From the NCBI GenBank assembly GCA_016711605.1, contig JADJSS010000010.1, forward strand, positions 1-64,000: 64,000 bases of DNA. The letters are read 5' to 3'. The DNA comes from Saprospirales bacterium. Lineage in GTDB: Bacteria; Bacteroidota; Bacteroidia; Chitinophagales; JADIYW01. The stretch's first letter is position 1, and each line of letters begins with the position of its first letter. Of the stretch, positions 40,420-50,510 are shown in pieces. The position numbers and the translations under genes were made by a program. The notes beneath the pieces were generated by a model that ran no database searches, was not told the origin of the DNA, and was given only the letters and a program-made list of their open reading frames with translations.

Positions 40420-41277
40420 GGAAAAAGTTTCGCTCGAATAACATCAAGTTCGCTCATTAACGTTTGTAATGCATCGATATTTTCTTTTGTGGTTGAATTC
40501 TAGAAGTTAAATCAATTAATATTTTATGAATTTCTTTGCGTTCATCTAAATATAATTCACCATTCATTATTTAAAATACGGTTTCTGTTTGGTTCAATAA
40601 ACGTGATATTTCCGTTTTCACTTTCATCTACAATCATTCCTTTAATGCTACGCTTATACTCAGCTTTTACTGCTAACACACGTCGACCATCTCGAATCGT
40701 TTCTTCGCGGTATCCATTAAAAAATTGGCTTGCTTATGCTTGTTAACAACACTACGGAAAACCGAATTAATTTCTTGAATTTGTTGATGAATTTCTTTTC
40801 TGATTTTAGATAAAGTTGGCGTTGCATTTTCTTTTACAATTTCTTTTTCTACGTCAATAATCTTTGAAATAGATTGAATCAAACCTAATTCTAAATTATA
40901 ATTTGAAATTTTTGCTGACAAAAACGGATATAATTGTTGCCGTGCTTTTGGAGTAAAAAAGCGAAACACTTCTGCAACTGCTGTTAATGCATAATACAAT
41001 TCAACCAATTCTTTTCCGTCAAATAATAATTATCAATTTTAAGTTTATTTAAAACGGTAATTCATTAAACCAAATTGTGGCAATTGTGCATCATTCTCGA
41101 TAATTTCTTTACTTTCATTTACAAATGAAGTTCGTTATTCAACACATCAACATCAATAATAAAACTTTGCTGTTGAATTAAATTCTTGCCTAAAGTTCCA
41201 GCACATAAATTTTCCAGTTCATTTAAAATAAAAGGGAAATCAAGTTTTTGCAATGCATGTTTTGGATGAATATTCAT
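40420..41277 (-). pseudogene. mutS2: N-terminal fragment of MutS2, frameshifted and truncated
   Basis: The start at 41277 gives MNIHPKHALQKLDFPFILNELENLCAGTLGK, the MutS2 opening. The middle piece contains YYALTAVAEVFRFFTPKAR and SKIIDVEKEIVKENATPTLSKIRKEIHQQ, and a third frame gives TIRDGRRVLAVKAEYKRSIKGMIVDESENGNITFIEPN, the core of the MutS2 clamp/lever region. The pattern is lost after about SELDVIRAK near 40420. The ATPase domain and the C-terminal Smr nuclease domain, about two thirds of the ~800-residue protein, are missing. MutS2 suppresses recombination and rescues collided ribosomes. This is either a real truncation by rearrangement or a misassembly in a poor region. Confidence 0.8.
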
Positions 41278-41331
41278 TGAAGTTATAAGTTATATGTAAT
41301 AAGTGATAAGTAGTTTCTAAATTAAAAATTC

Positions 41332-42117
41332 CTATCTATACATTTGAAGTATTGAATCTGTTAGCATTTTATAGATTTCAAATAATTTATCATCTTCATT
41401 TTTTAAAACTTTTAGATGCTTATCTATTATATCATTATCATTTCTTTTGGCTGGTCCGGTTTGCGCATCTTTTTGGTAAAATGGTATCAATTTTAGTATG
41501 GTTTCATGACTCAAAGGCATCAATAACTGATAATCTAACTGATGTTTTTCGCAATAATCTTGTGCTAATGCAAATAAGTGATTAGAGAAATTATTGACAA
41601 AAACTGCAGCAATATGTAAGTGTTTGCGTTGTTCATCTGTGTATTCATATACTTTATTGCTGATAATTCTTGCAAAAGATATCAACTCATTTTTTAATTC
41701 AACATTGTTTGATGTAATTAAAAAAGGAACTTCATCGATGGCTATTTTTTTTGTTTTAGAAAATGATTGCAACGGATAAAAAATTCCACAATTCTGTGCA
41801 TTGTCAAACACATCCAAACCAACAGAACCTGAAGTATGCACGACTTTTATTGTCGGACTTTTTGCTAAAATTTTGGATGCCAGTTCTTTAATTACATCAT
41901 CTTTTACAGCAAAAATTAGTAAATCAACATTTAAGTCTAGTTCTTCTAAATCGCAAATATATTTAGAGTTAGATTGCCATGCTAAGGTTTCTGAATTGTC
42001 ACAAGTTTGACTATAAATTTGCGTAACCGTTATTCCTTTTTTAGAAAAAGCTTTGGCTAAATGTGTTGCAACATTTCCGCTTCCGATGAATGCTATTTTT
42101 TGAATGAAATTTTGCAA
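41332..42117 (-). CDS. NAD(P)-binding Rossmann plus DUF2520 protein
   Basis: 261 residues with a nucleotide-binding N-terminus (KIAFIGSGNVATHLAKAF), then VDLLIFAVKDDVIKELA and VVHTSGSVGLDVF, and the DUF2520 C-terminal helical domain (AAVFVNNFSNHLFALAQDYCEKHQLDY ... GPAKRNDNDIIDKHLKVL). The fold is that of ProC/F420-dependent oxidoreductases, so a reductase acting on a small acid is expected, with the substrate unknown. It is intact although it lies inside the error-rich segment. It ends in TAG. Confidence 0.88.
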   Translation of the reverse strand: MQNFIQKIAFIGSGNVATHLAKAFSKKGITVTQIYSQTCDNSETLAWQSNSKYICDLEELDLNVDLLIFAVKDDVIKELASKILAKSPTIKVVHTSGSVGLDVFDNAQNCGIFYPLQSFSKTKKIAIDEVPFLITSNNVELKNELISFARIISNKVYEYTDEQRKHLHIAAVFVNNFSNHLFALAQDYCEKHQLDYQLLMPLSHETILKLIPFYQKDAQTGPAKRNDNDIIDKHLKVLKNEDDKLFEIYKMLTDSILQMYR

Positions 42118-42147
42118 AGAATTTTAAATTTATTTACTATTTTTTTG

Positions 42148-43264
42148 CTAATAATTGTTCAACAATGCTTTTTGTAATACTTTTTTGTCAGGTAAATATA
42201 ATTGATATTTAGAAACAAAAAATTTTGTTAGAGATTTCTTTTCTGTAGCATATTCAACTAAAATATTTTTGTTTTGTCAGAATGACTTCCAATCGGTGGA
42301 TTGTCGCCTTGATATTTTGTTCAGTCTCAAAATAGCTTAAGTACAGGTTTATTCTGTCTAATATCATAATGTTTTACTTCACGTACTTTTAAATCAAACA
42401 ATACAAAACATTTTAAAAAAATACGATGGTAAAAAAACTAAGTCAACATAAAAACCTGTTTATTATCTAACGAAATACGGAATTGGCGAGCAACGAAAGT
42501 AAGACCTTTGCCAATTTCTAGAATAAATTTTTGAAGATTGTCTATAATTTTTTGTTCGAGTTGTTTTTCGGTATAACGTTCATTTTCTGCAATATTTAAA
42601 AACTCTAAGACATAAGGTTCTTTTGTAAAATCGTATTGTGATGGAAGTGCTGGTTTGCTTTTAGCTTGTTTTAAAATAGCTTTATAATCTTTACTTAAAG
42701 CAATGCGTTCAAATAAAGAAGTATCTATTTGGCGTTGTAATTCTCTAACAGACCAGTTTTCTAAAATAGATTGTTCTTGATAAAAACGACGCTCTAAATC
42801 GTTATCTAATTTTAATAATTCAATATAATGTGACCAGCTTAACTTTATATCAATTTTATGTTTTTTATATCTATTTTTTTTATGATCAGACACTGTCTGA
42901 CCATTTTTTGGATATTGGTCAGACACTGTCTGACCACTTGATTTTATTAGTGTTTTTGTGTGGTCAGACAGTGTCTGACCAATATTGTATTTAAGAAGAA
43001 TAATCGCATATAAATGAGATTACTTCTTGAAAAACCTTTACCAACATGTGTAGTTAATTCTTGCGAAAGTTCTATGATAAGTTGCCTACTTGAATGTTCA
43101 TCAATATTATCAATTGTTTCTTTTTAAATAATTAATCTTCCAACATGCCAATAAGTAAACAATAATTCTTTATTAACAATGCGCGAAATAGTTGACTTAG
43201 CATCATCTACCAATCGTTTTACTTCTGTAATTAGATTTATATATTTTACTTTAGTTGGTTTCAC
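42148..43264 (-). CDS. YhcG/DUF1016-type PDDEXK nuclease, several breaks
   Basis: Restored across frames this is a full YhcG-family protein. N-terminal DUF1016_N: TYWHVGRLII then LIIELSQELTTHVGKGFSRSNLIYMRL, interrupted by a TAA at 43134-43136. A linker carries the repeated peptide GQTVSD(Q/H), coded by three palindromes. The nuclease domain: LSWSHYIELLKLDNDLERRFYQEQSI, NWSVRELQRQIDTSLFERIALSKD, KEPYVLEFLNI, LQKFILEIGKGLTFVARQFRI, then in other frames FYHRI, FVLFDLK, GDNPPIGIIL and KYQLYLPDK. The start is probably the GTG at 43264, the end TAG at 42148-42150. These proteins are restriction-like nucleases of unclear role, common in many copies in Bacteroidota. Whether it is active here cannot be told. 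Confidence 0.82.
42884..42980. repeat. Three 19-bp coding palindromes in the YhcG linker
   Basis: Palindromes at 42884-42902, 42917-42935 and 42962-42980 share arms of the form ggtcagaca / tgtctgacc around one central base. The first has one mismatch at its left end. They are translated as GQTVSD or GQTLSD in the linker between the two YhcG domains. Confidence 0.9.
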
Positions 43265-43303
43265 ATTTATAAAATTACGAATACAACTTTATTATTGATT
43301 ATG

Positions 43304-45549
43304 TTATGTGAATTTATTCTCTTTTCTTCGCAATATACTCAACAAAATACCGAAAATCATAATAAAGCAACCAAGCCACAAAATATTGATGAATGGAAAT
43401 TTAATAGCTTTCATGATGATAAACTTATTCAATTTTTGTTCTACCAATATTTGCATTTTGTTTTCTTCTGGTAGAATTTTTATTATAGAAAAACTAACAT
43501 TATTTTTTTCCACTCTTGCTGGAATACTAGTTGCCACAACTTCGCGAACTAAATAAACTGGTTCAATATAATAAGAAGTATCAAGCGAAATAAATTTCAG
43601 CTTCCCACCTATTGCAATATCTTTCGGTTGTTTTTGAAAACCTTTAATTGGTGCATCTGGATCAATTTCATCTAATACAACAATGCAACGTGATGCAGGA
43701 ATAGTATCACCAAGTTTAACTGTGTATGTTTCCTGAACAATAGAATCAGACTGCGAACCATCATCTTTTAAAGGTGTTGCAGTTATGTGTGTATATAAAT
43801 CAGACGACAAGGTTTTCAATGTTGATGGTACAGGATTGTTTCCCATTTTGCTGTTCATCAAAATATTTGGATGCAACGTAAATGTATTGACGATGTTTCC
43901 TTTTATCTAATTCATCATATCGAACATTAAAATAAATATTGCGTGTTGTAAACGAATCGCCTAAATATGTTACGCGATAATTAGACATATTGATTGGTTC
44001 ATTTTGATATAACAACACATTTTCAGCGCTTTCTTTTGTAGTAAAACCTTTTCCATAATCAATTCCAAACTGATTGATAGACAATACTTCTTGTTTACCT
44101 TGCGAAATTAAAATACCAACCAACATCACAGCAAAACCAATATGCGAAATAGAGCCTCCACTTATTTTTATGTTTCCTTTTAAAACCTGAAAAATAAATT
44201 GTGTGTTTGAAAGAATAGCAAAATGCTAAACACCATTAACAATACATAATCAACACGATATAATTTAAAAGGAATGATGAATGCTAAAGAGATTAAAATT
44301 GCTGCTACAAAGGCAATAGCTAATCTTTTAAAAACAACATTAACATTTGAATTTTTATACTTAAAAAATTGTGTACATGCAGCACCCAAAGCAACTAATG
44401 CAGCCATCCAAATTTGAATATTGTTATAATGACTTTTTATATCAGATGGTGGCGCGAACTTGGTATGAAATATTTTATTGATAACTGGAAAGGATGTCAT
44501 CACAATAATATGCAATGCAGAAAAAACAAAAAATCAATGAACCGATAAACAACCAAAATTCTCTAGAGCTCAATTTTTCTTCTTCTGGTTTTGAAGGAAT
44601 TTCGTTTTGTTTTATTCTGAGAGTTAATAAAATTACTGATGGCACTAAAAATACTACTATGCACGCAATTAACTGTCCACTCATGCCTAAATCGGTAAAA
44701 GAATGCACGGACGCATCACCTAAAATTCCACTTTTTGTTAAGAAAGAAGAATATAAAATCAACAAAAAACAACCAATAAAAAAGATGTATGTTGCATGTA
44801 AAGAATAACCAGAATGTTTGTAAGCCATTAAAACATGTATAGCTGCTGCCAATAATAACCATGGCACTAACGATGCATTTTCAACAGGATCCCAAGCCCA
44901 GAAGCCACCGAAACTTAACGCTTCGTAGGCCCAAGCGCCACCCATTAAAATGCCAGTTCCTAAAATCATTAGCGCAAATAAACTCCATGGCAACACTGCT
45001 TTTACCCAAGTTTTATATTCACGTACCCAAAGCGATGCGATGGCAAATGCTGCTGGAACAGTACATGCAGCAAATCCCAAAAATAAAGTTGGTGGATGAA
45101 TCATGAACCGAGCATCACTTGAGCTAATGCTACAAATGTTAAAACTGGACTTTCCCATTCCTTAGCTCTGAAAATCAATACAACACCTAAAACTGCGTGC
45201 CAAAACATCCAAAGTAAGGTGCTGCCTTCTTGGCCGCTCCACATGGCTGAAAACTGGTAATAAGTTGGTAAAGATCGTGATGTGTTTCCCAAACATATTT
45301 ATATTCAAATAAATGTTGATGAATAACCAATAGCAACATGGCAACTATTCCAACAACTGCAACTGCGTGAAGAATAAATAATTTTCGTGCAAAATTTATC
45401 CAGGTAAAAGATTGTTCATGTTTGTCTCTTTTAAGTGTAGCAAATAAATATGATAAGCAAGCTGCTAAAGAAGTAACGAAAGCAACAATTATAAAAAAGT
45501 GACCGACTTTTCCATAAAGCATATTTTGTCCGATTGCGTGAATATTCAT
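43304..45549 (-). CDS. CcsA/CcmF-type haem lyase for cytochrome c maturation, several frameshifts
   Basis: Pieced together over at least four frames, about 745 residues. The N-terminus (MNIHAIGQNMLYGKVGHFFIIVAF) and YKYVWE, then YYQFSAMWSGQEGSTLLWMFWH, HPPTLFLGFAACTVPAAF and the haem-handling WWD-like motif GGFWAWDPVENASLVPWLL identify a CcmF/CcsA protein that attaches haem to apocytochrome c in the periplasm. The remainder carries further membrane helices, a periplasmic beta domain (NMSNYRVTYLGDSFTTRN...YFNVRYDEL) and a final membrane helix before the stop at 43304-43306. It follows ccmE by 88 bases, as in other Bacteroidota. The breaks affect a gene for respiration, which argues for consensus errors. 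Confidence 0.87.
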
Positions 45550-45637
45550 TATAGTCGTGAGTTAGATAGTCGTGAGTCGTAAGATTTTTTTATAAGGTAT
45601 TGGAGACGTAAAATTATATTTTGTCAGCAATTTCAAA

Positions 45638-46044
45638 TTAAATACTTTGTCCATTATTGGCTTGTTGCTCTCTGTTTTTATATTTCGAAGGACATTTCAT
45701 TAAAATTTCGTTGGCTTCAAAAACATCGCCATTCATTTTTCCAGTAACCTCTACTTTTTCTGATTTTTCGATATCACGTGGTTTAGCTTTTTTTGACAAT
45801 TACTAATTTTTCAATTTTGCGTTCGTCAATTACATACATTGAAAATTGGTTTGGATTTATTTCTGGTTTGTAATCAATTCCTTTTTCTTTATTTAAGTAG
45901 CCAACTACTGTAAATTCTTTTCCTTGTTTTGCATATTTTGATTCAAAAACTTTCGTATCTGCTAAAACCTTTGCTTAACATAGTAGTTAAAACACCAATC
46001 AAAATTGCTACAAAAACCAATGCTATAATATGTGTACGTTTCAT
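45638..46044 (-). CDS. ccmE: CcmE-like haem chaperone with CxxxY motif, frameshifted
   Basis: Restored protein of about 134 residues: membrane anchor (RTHIIALVFVAILIGVLTTML), then the OB-fold with KVFESKYAKQGKEFTVVGYLN, QFSMYVIDER and KSEKVEVTGKMNGDVFEANEILMKCPSKYKN. In the common CcmE a His binds haem covalently; here the corresponding C-terminal motif is CPSKY, the CxxxY variant known from some bacteria and archaea. Breaks near 45975 and 45799 involve single bases in A/T runs. It hands haem to the CcsA-type lyase encoded directly downstream. Confidence 0.83.
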
Positions 46045-46201
46045 CAATTCACTATTTTATTTACGACACAAAATCGTGACATAAATTGCTCATCAAAAAT
46101 ACAGTAGAATCTGTAAAAAATACAGTTATTGATGTTATTTAATAATAAACTAGAAGCAGAAAGCAGTCTAAAATGTTGCGATTTAATGTAAAAATGAAGA
46201 A

Positions 46202-46797
46202 TTACGATAATTTCGCAGAAATCAACTTTACAAATTCTGAACGAGTTGCTTGTTTTTCAAATTCACCAGTAAATGCAGAAGTTGTCGTCACTGAATTTTG
46301 TTTGGAATTCCACGCATCATCATGCACATGTGTTTTGCTTCAATAACAACTGCAACACCTAATGGATTTAAAGCTTCTTGTATGCAATCGCGAATTTGAA
46401 CAGTTAACCGTTCTTGTACCTGCAAACGACGAGCATATGCATCAACCACACGAGCAATTTTGCTCAAACCGGTAATCGTTCCGTTTGGAATATAGGCAAC
46501 GTGCGCTTTACCAAAAATGGCAACATATGATGTTCGCACATGGAATACAATTCAATGTCTTTTACAATAACCATTTGGTTATGATCTTCATGAAACATTG
46601 CCGAACGTATAATTTCAACAGGATCTAATGCATAACCATGCGTAATAAATTGCAGCGCTTTTCCAACTCTTGCCGGTGTTTTAGCAAACCTTCACGCGTT
46701 GGATCTTCACCTAATAATTTTAAAATATCTGTGTAATGATTTTCTAATTCTTTGTTTGGTTCAATAACTAAACCATTTGTATTGTCATGTCATTCAT
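46202..46797 (-). CDS. folE: GTP cyclohydrolase I, frameshifted
   Basis: About 197 residues when restored from ATG 46797 to TAA 46202. Conserved pieces: EDPTREGLL then [82 protein letters not shown], and [12 protein letters not shown]. The Cys and His in MCEHH and the Cys in KHMCM are the zinc ligands. It opens the guanine ring of GTP as the first step of folate and pterin synthesis. At least three single-base breaks (near 46770, 46685 and 46520) interrupt it; because the enzyme is normally required and every motif is present, errors in the consensus are likely. Confidence 0.92.
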
Positions 46798-46846
46798 TTT
46801 ATAAAGGTACAAAATGAATAAACATGTAAAAACGTTTTTTGTTTTG

Positions 46847-47432
46847 TTATTTTGATATTTTAAAACCAATCGGTTCTCTTTTTGTTGTGGTTGGATTTAA
46901 TAATTCTTTTATTGCAGAAAATATCATTTCCATTTCACGTTCGTGTTTATTTACTTTTTTATCTTGTTTAGAAACTTTACGTTCTAATTGTTCCAACTTC
47001 AACAAAATATCTTTATTGTCTAAAGCAACTCGCATTTTAGTGAATATTCTGATGATTTTAATATTCACATCAATTGCTGTATCGCTATTTAATACACTTG
47101 AAAGCATCGCAACACCTTGCTCGGTGAAAGCGTAAGGCAACTTTCGTGTTCCACCATAACTTGAAGTCGCAATTTGCGACTTCAAGTTTTTTGTTTTGAT
47201 TTTTGAGCATGATATCGCATTTTGCGATATAAAATTTTCTGCTTCTTCTTTGGTTAGTTGAAACATAAAATCTGACGGAAAACGTTTTATGTTACGTTTC
47301 ACTTGTTCATTTAATCGCTTAGTTAGCACGCCATACATTTCGGCTAAATCTTATCTAACATTACTTTTTGCCTCTTATGAATAAGATTTTATTTATTACA
47401 ATTTCTTCTGAAATTTCTTTTATTGTATCCAT
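46847..47432 (-). CDS. ORF6N-domain protein (copy B), frameshifted at the start
   Basis: The start at 47432 gives MDTIKEISEEIVINKILFIRGKK; two missing bases, one in each of two A/G-rich spots near 47350-47362, restore [41 protein letters not shown], the ORF6N domain. It continues with SQIATSSYGGTRKLPYAFTEQGVAMLSSVLNSDTAIDVNIKIIRIFTKMR and a coiled-coil tail (LEQLERKVSKQDKKVNKHEREME), ending in PIGFKISK like copy A (PIGFKMTN). Family knowledge suggests DNA binding. The coding region has palindromes at 47158-47188 and 47212-47230, and another with the same core lies 30 bases upstream of the start. No phage genes are nearby. Confidence 0.82.
47158..47188. repeat. 31-bp coding palindrome in ORF6N copy B
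   Basis: Fifteen-base perfect arms (aacttgaagtcgcaa / ttgcgacttcaagtt) around one base, encoding LKSQIATSS. Homologous to 22137-22165 in copy A. Confidence 0.92.
47212..47230. repeat. Second coding palindrome in ORF6N copy B
   Basis: Eight-base arms atatcgca / tgcgatat around ttt, encoding part of FISQNAISC. Its arm is the same as in the intergenic palindrome at 47462-47488. Confidence 0.85.
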
Positions 47433-47461
47433 TTTTAAAAATTTACTTGTTTTAAAAAAAA

Positions 47462-47488
47462 TTGGATATCGCAAATTGCGATATCCAA
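47462..47488. promoter_or_regulatory. 27-bp palindrome upstream of ORF6N copy B, possible operator
   Basis: Thirteen-base perfect arms (ttggatatcgcaa / ttgcgatatccaa) around one base, located 30 bases before the ORF6N start and 32 bases after the ssb stop. The core tcgcaaattgcga is shared with the palindrome inside the ORF6N gene. It could be a binding site for the ORF6N protein itself, or simply an interspersed repeat. Confidence 0.6.
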
Positions 47489-47519
47489 CCAAACTAATGA
47501 ACTAAACTACATATACGAA

Positions 47520-47857
47520 TTAGTTTTTCTTTTCTAACAAGATAAAGTCATTGGCAACAATATCTGTTGAGTAGCGTTTGTTACCATCTTTATCGTTGTA
47601 TTCGTTGTATTTTAGTTTGCCTGAAATGGCAATCTGCATACCTTTGTCCACATACTTTTCGATAGTTTCTACCTGTTTACCAAATACCACAACTCTGTGC
47701 CATTGCGTATCTTGTTTGCGCTCACCTTTGTTGTCGATATAATAATCTGACGTTGCGATGTTTAAGGTTGCCATTTTTGGTCTTTACCAAATGTTTTGAT
47801 TTCTGGTTTTTGTCCTAAGTTTCCGATTAACTGAACTTGATTTCTGATTGCTGACAT
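47520..47857 (-). CDS. ssb: Single-stranded DNA-binding protein, frameshifted
   Basis: About 112 residues when the start is placed at 47857 (MSAIRNQVQLIGNLGQKPEIKTFGKDQK) and one A is added at 47772-47776, joining MATLNIATSDYYIDNKGERKQDTQWHRVVVFGKQVETIEKYVDKGMQIAISGKL. This is the OB-fold of bacterial SSB. The protein lacks the long acidic C-terminal tail (it ends NDFILLEKKN), as in short Bacteroidota paralogues, so it may be an accessory SSB rather than the replication one. The break is a homopolymer slip. Confidence 0.9.
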
Positions 47858-48035
47858 GTTTTACTTTTTTATTTGTTTAAAATCAATTTATTTAGAAACA
47901 TTCATTTTTTGTTTTTCGCGATTTAAGTACTTCCAAACAAATGCTTCTGCTATTTAGATACATGAAGTGCTCAGATTCCATAAATTTTTGGAAAAATATT
48001 TTTAATAAAATTACAATAAATTGAAAATCAACAAA

Positions 48036-48782
48036 TTAAGACAAAATATTTTTTATCTTTTTTTTGTAGTCATCGTGCAGATGCACATTAAAATGAGTAG
48101 AATTTGGCAACGTAACAAACAAATCTGTTGGTTTTAGATGCTGTTTTAGTTTTTCAGCAATTGAATGTGGAATCAACCGATCTTTTGTGCCATGAAAAAT
48201 AGTAATTGGAATTTTTACATTTGGAACATGCTCATGATTTGGAAAATAATTTTTGAGTTTTGCTGGTTTTTTCTTTTTTAATAAATGACCAATTAAATCA
48301 GGCATGTTGTAATATGGTGTAATTAAAATCAGTTCGTCAGCAGTTGCTTTTGTTGCTAAATTTGAAGCCAATGCAGTTCCTAAAGATCTTCCAACAATTA
48401 TTTTTTTCGTGTAATTTACATACTTTGAACGCTCGTTCTTCATGCATTCATCATATACATGCTGTACAATTTTATATAAATAGGTTTCGTTTATTTTTCC
48501 TTTACTTTTTCCATACGTTGGATAATCTAACAAGTAAACATCGAAATTATTATGTAAAAATTCATAGCACAAGGTATATGATAGTGTATATGGTTGAGTG
48601 TTCCATGCAGAAAAAAAACAATACCTTTTGGTTTGTCTGATTTTAAGTGAATTGCATTTATAGAAAAATTTTCATCATCAATTTTTAATGCATGAAAATG
48701 TTCATCGTACGCGAAATCAGCTTTAAACACATGCGATTTCGGCAACCGCTTATTTCTAAACAGTATAAATTTTTAAAATCAT
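48036..48782 (-). CDS. Alpha/beta hydrolase (serine aminopeptidase S33 type), frameshifted
   Basis: About 248 residues when restored from ATG 48782. An N-terminal basic/hydrophobic part leads to KPKGIVFFLHGTLNH, the oxyanion strand; NNFDVYLLDYPTYGKSKG is the next strand. The nucleophile is Ser in VGRSLGTALAS, the acid is Asp in HGTKDRLIPHSIA and the base is His in LPNSTHFN. Breaks occur near 48775 (one A too many) and around 48560-48590. Such proteins act as esterases, lysophospholipases or peptidases; the substrate is unknown. It follows the glutathione peroxidase on the same strand, separated by a terminator. Confidence 0.85.
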
Positions 48783-48788
48783 ATTTTA

Positions 48789-48823
48789 TAAAAATAAAAA
48801 GGGATTTGGATAAATCCAAACCC
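48789..48823 (-). terminator. Intrinsic terminator of the glutathione peroxidase gene
   Basis: On the minus strand the stem gggtttggat / atccaaatccc (48801-48823) is followed by a T-rich run (48789-48800). It lies 29 bases after the stop at 48852. Confidence 0.75.
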
Positions 48824-48851
48824 AAACAGATATTTACGTCCTGACTGGCTT

Positions 48852-49445
48852 TTATTTTAACAAGTCATCTATACTCTGCAAAAATTCAGTATCATTTACA
48901 GAAGTTCGTGGTGAAATAGACGATACTACTTTTCCATCTTTTCCAATGATGAATTTTTGGTAATTCCATTTTACTGGTGCATCTATTACGCCATTTTCTT
49001 CTTTGTCAGTTAAATATTTGTATAACGGTGCAATGTTTCCACCTTTAACAGAAATTTTTTTTTCAAACAACTGAAAAGTTACACCATAATTTTTTGAGCA
49101 AAATGTTTTAATATCTTTATTTTCTAAAGGTTCTTGTCCTAAAATTATTTGCAGGAAATCCTAAAACCACCACACCTTTATCTGCGTATTTTTTGCTGAA
49201 TGCTTCAATTTCTCCTAATTGTGCAACTAAACCACATTCGCTTGCAGTGTTTACAATTACTACAACTTTTCCTTTGTATTTACTTAATGGAGTTGCTTTG
49301 CCATCGATATCATTCATTGTGAAATCATAGATGGATTTAGCTGTTGGTGTATTATCAAATTTGATGCTTCTACTTTAGCATTGCAACTAACAGTTAAGAG
49401 TAGAAATGATACAAAAAGCATTGTTATTTTATTAAAGTTTTTCAT
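48852..49445 (-). CDS. Glutathione-peroxidase-like lipoprotein, frameshifted
   Basis: About 197 residues after joining three frames. Residues 1-21 form a lipoprotein signal ending in TVSC (Cys21). The thioredoxin-fold core has the peroxidatic Cys in VNTASECGLVAQLGEIEAF, then GVVVLGFPANNF, an interrupted GQEPLENKDIKTFC and VKWNYQKFIIGKDGKVVSSISPRTS, which includes the conserved Trp-Asn pair of the active site. It reduces peroxides, in bacteria normally with thioredoxin. The lipid anchor places it in the envelope. Breaks are near 49358 and 49150. Confidence 0.87.
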
Positions 49446-49701
49446 TTATTTTCTTTTTTAATTTGATGTTTGAAAGTAAAACAAAATTTGCATTATTTAG
49501 TTCAAAATAGGTTAAATAATCGATTCACGGAAATAAAATTATCGAAATCATTGATTAAATTTATTTCATGATTTACATTACAAATATCATTCCAAAGTCC
49601 ATTTTAATAAAAATCAATTCATGATTTTTAGAAATAGCGTTGTTTATTGTACTTTGTGTGAATTTAGTAGTAGATTGTCCAATTTTTAAAAAACTATTGA
49701 A

Positions 49702-50423
49702 ATGAAGGAATACATTAGCAGTGACAAAGAATTTATGGAATTAACTAATTCAGAAAATAAAAATACCATCTGCTAATTGCCGATAAAGACAAAATCAGTA
49801 TCGACAATACTATCAAAGTGTTTAAATCAAATTTATAAATTTACAGAAATTACCAAATCGAAGGATTTGATTGCAACCATTAAGAGAGAGAAACCTGACT
49901 TAGTGATTTTAGAAGTAAATTTAAATGAAGTTGATGGAATCGATGTTTGTACAGATTTGCGCAGTGATGTAACATTTGCAAAATTGCCTATCATTTTGTT
50001 TCCAATAATGCGGATGATTTCACGCAAATTGCTGCTTTTGATGCTGGTGCTGATGAATTTATTCCAAAAACATCACGTTCCAAATTGATTGCCAATCGTG
50101 TGAAAGCGGTTTGCGCAGATACACCAAAACGAAGAAACGCCAAAAGAAATTAAGAAATTCGGAAACTTGGAAATCGATGAAGAGCAAGTGATGATTTACA
50201 AAAGGTAAACACTTAAATTATCTAAAAAAGAGTTTCAGTTAGTAGTTTTATTGACTTCACGACCTGGAAAAGTTTTAAGCGAAGCTATATTTTATTAAAA
50301 GTTTGGGGCGACGATATCATCGTCGGCGACAGAAAATATTGATACTCAATAAAACTTCGCAAAAAACTCGGTAAGCAACACATCGAAACGGTTCGTGGTG
50401 TTGGCTATAAGTTTATTCCATAA
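49702..50423 (+). CDS. OmpR-type response regulator, frameshifted, Glu at the phospho-acceptor position
   Basis: Read through four or more breaks from ATG 49702 to TAA 50421. Receiver domain: HLLIADKDK, TIKREKPDLVILEVNLNEVDGIDVCTDLR, KLPIILF, DAGADEFIPK. At the usual phospho-acceptor point (DLVxLDxxLP) the base sequence gives Glu (LVILEVNL), not Asp, which could mimic the phosphorylated state. DNA-binding domain: FGNLEIDEEQVMIYK, LKLSKKEFQLVVLLTSRPGKVLS, then NIDTHIKLRKKLGKQHIETVRGVGYKFIP-like sequence in another frame, the typical winged helix ending. No sensor kinase is adjacent, so the signal is unknown. Confidence 0.82.
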
Positions 50424-50510
50424 TATGTTTATTTTTCAGGTAATTTAAAAATTGCTAAGCAAATTTATTCGCTATTTATCAACAAAAAATAGTATTACAT
50501 TTGATGTCTG

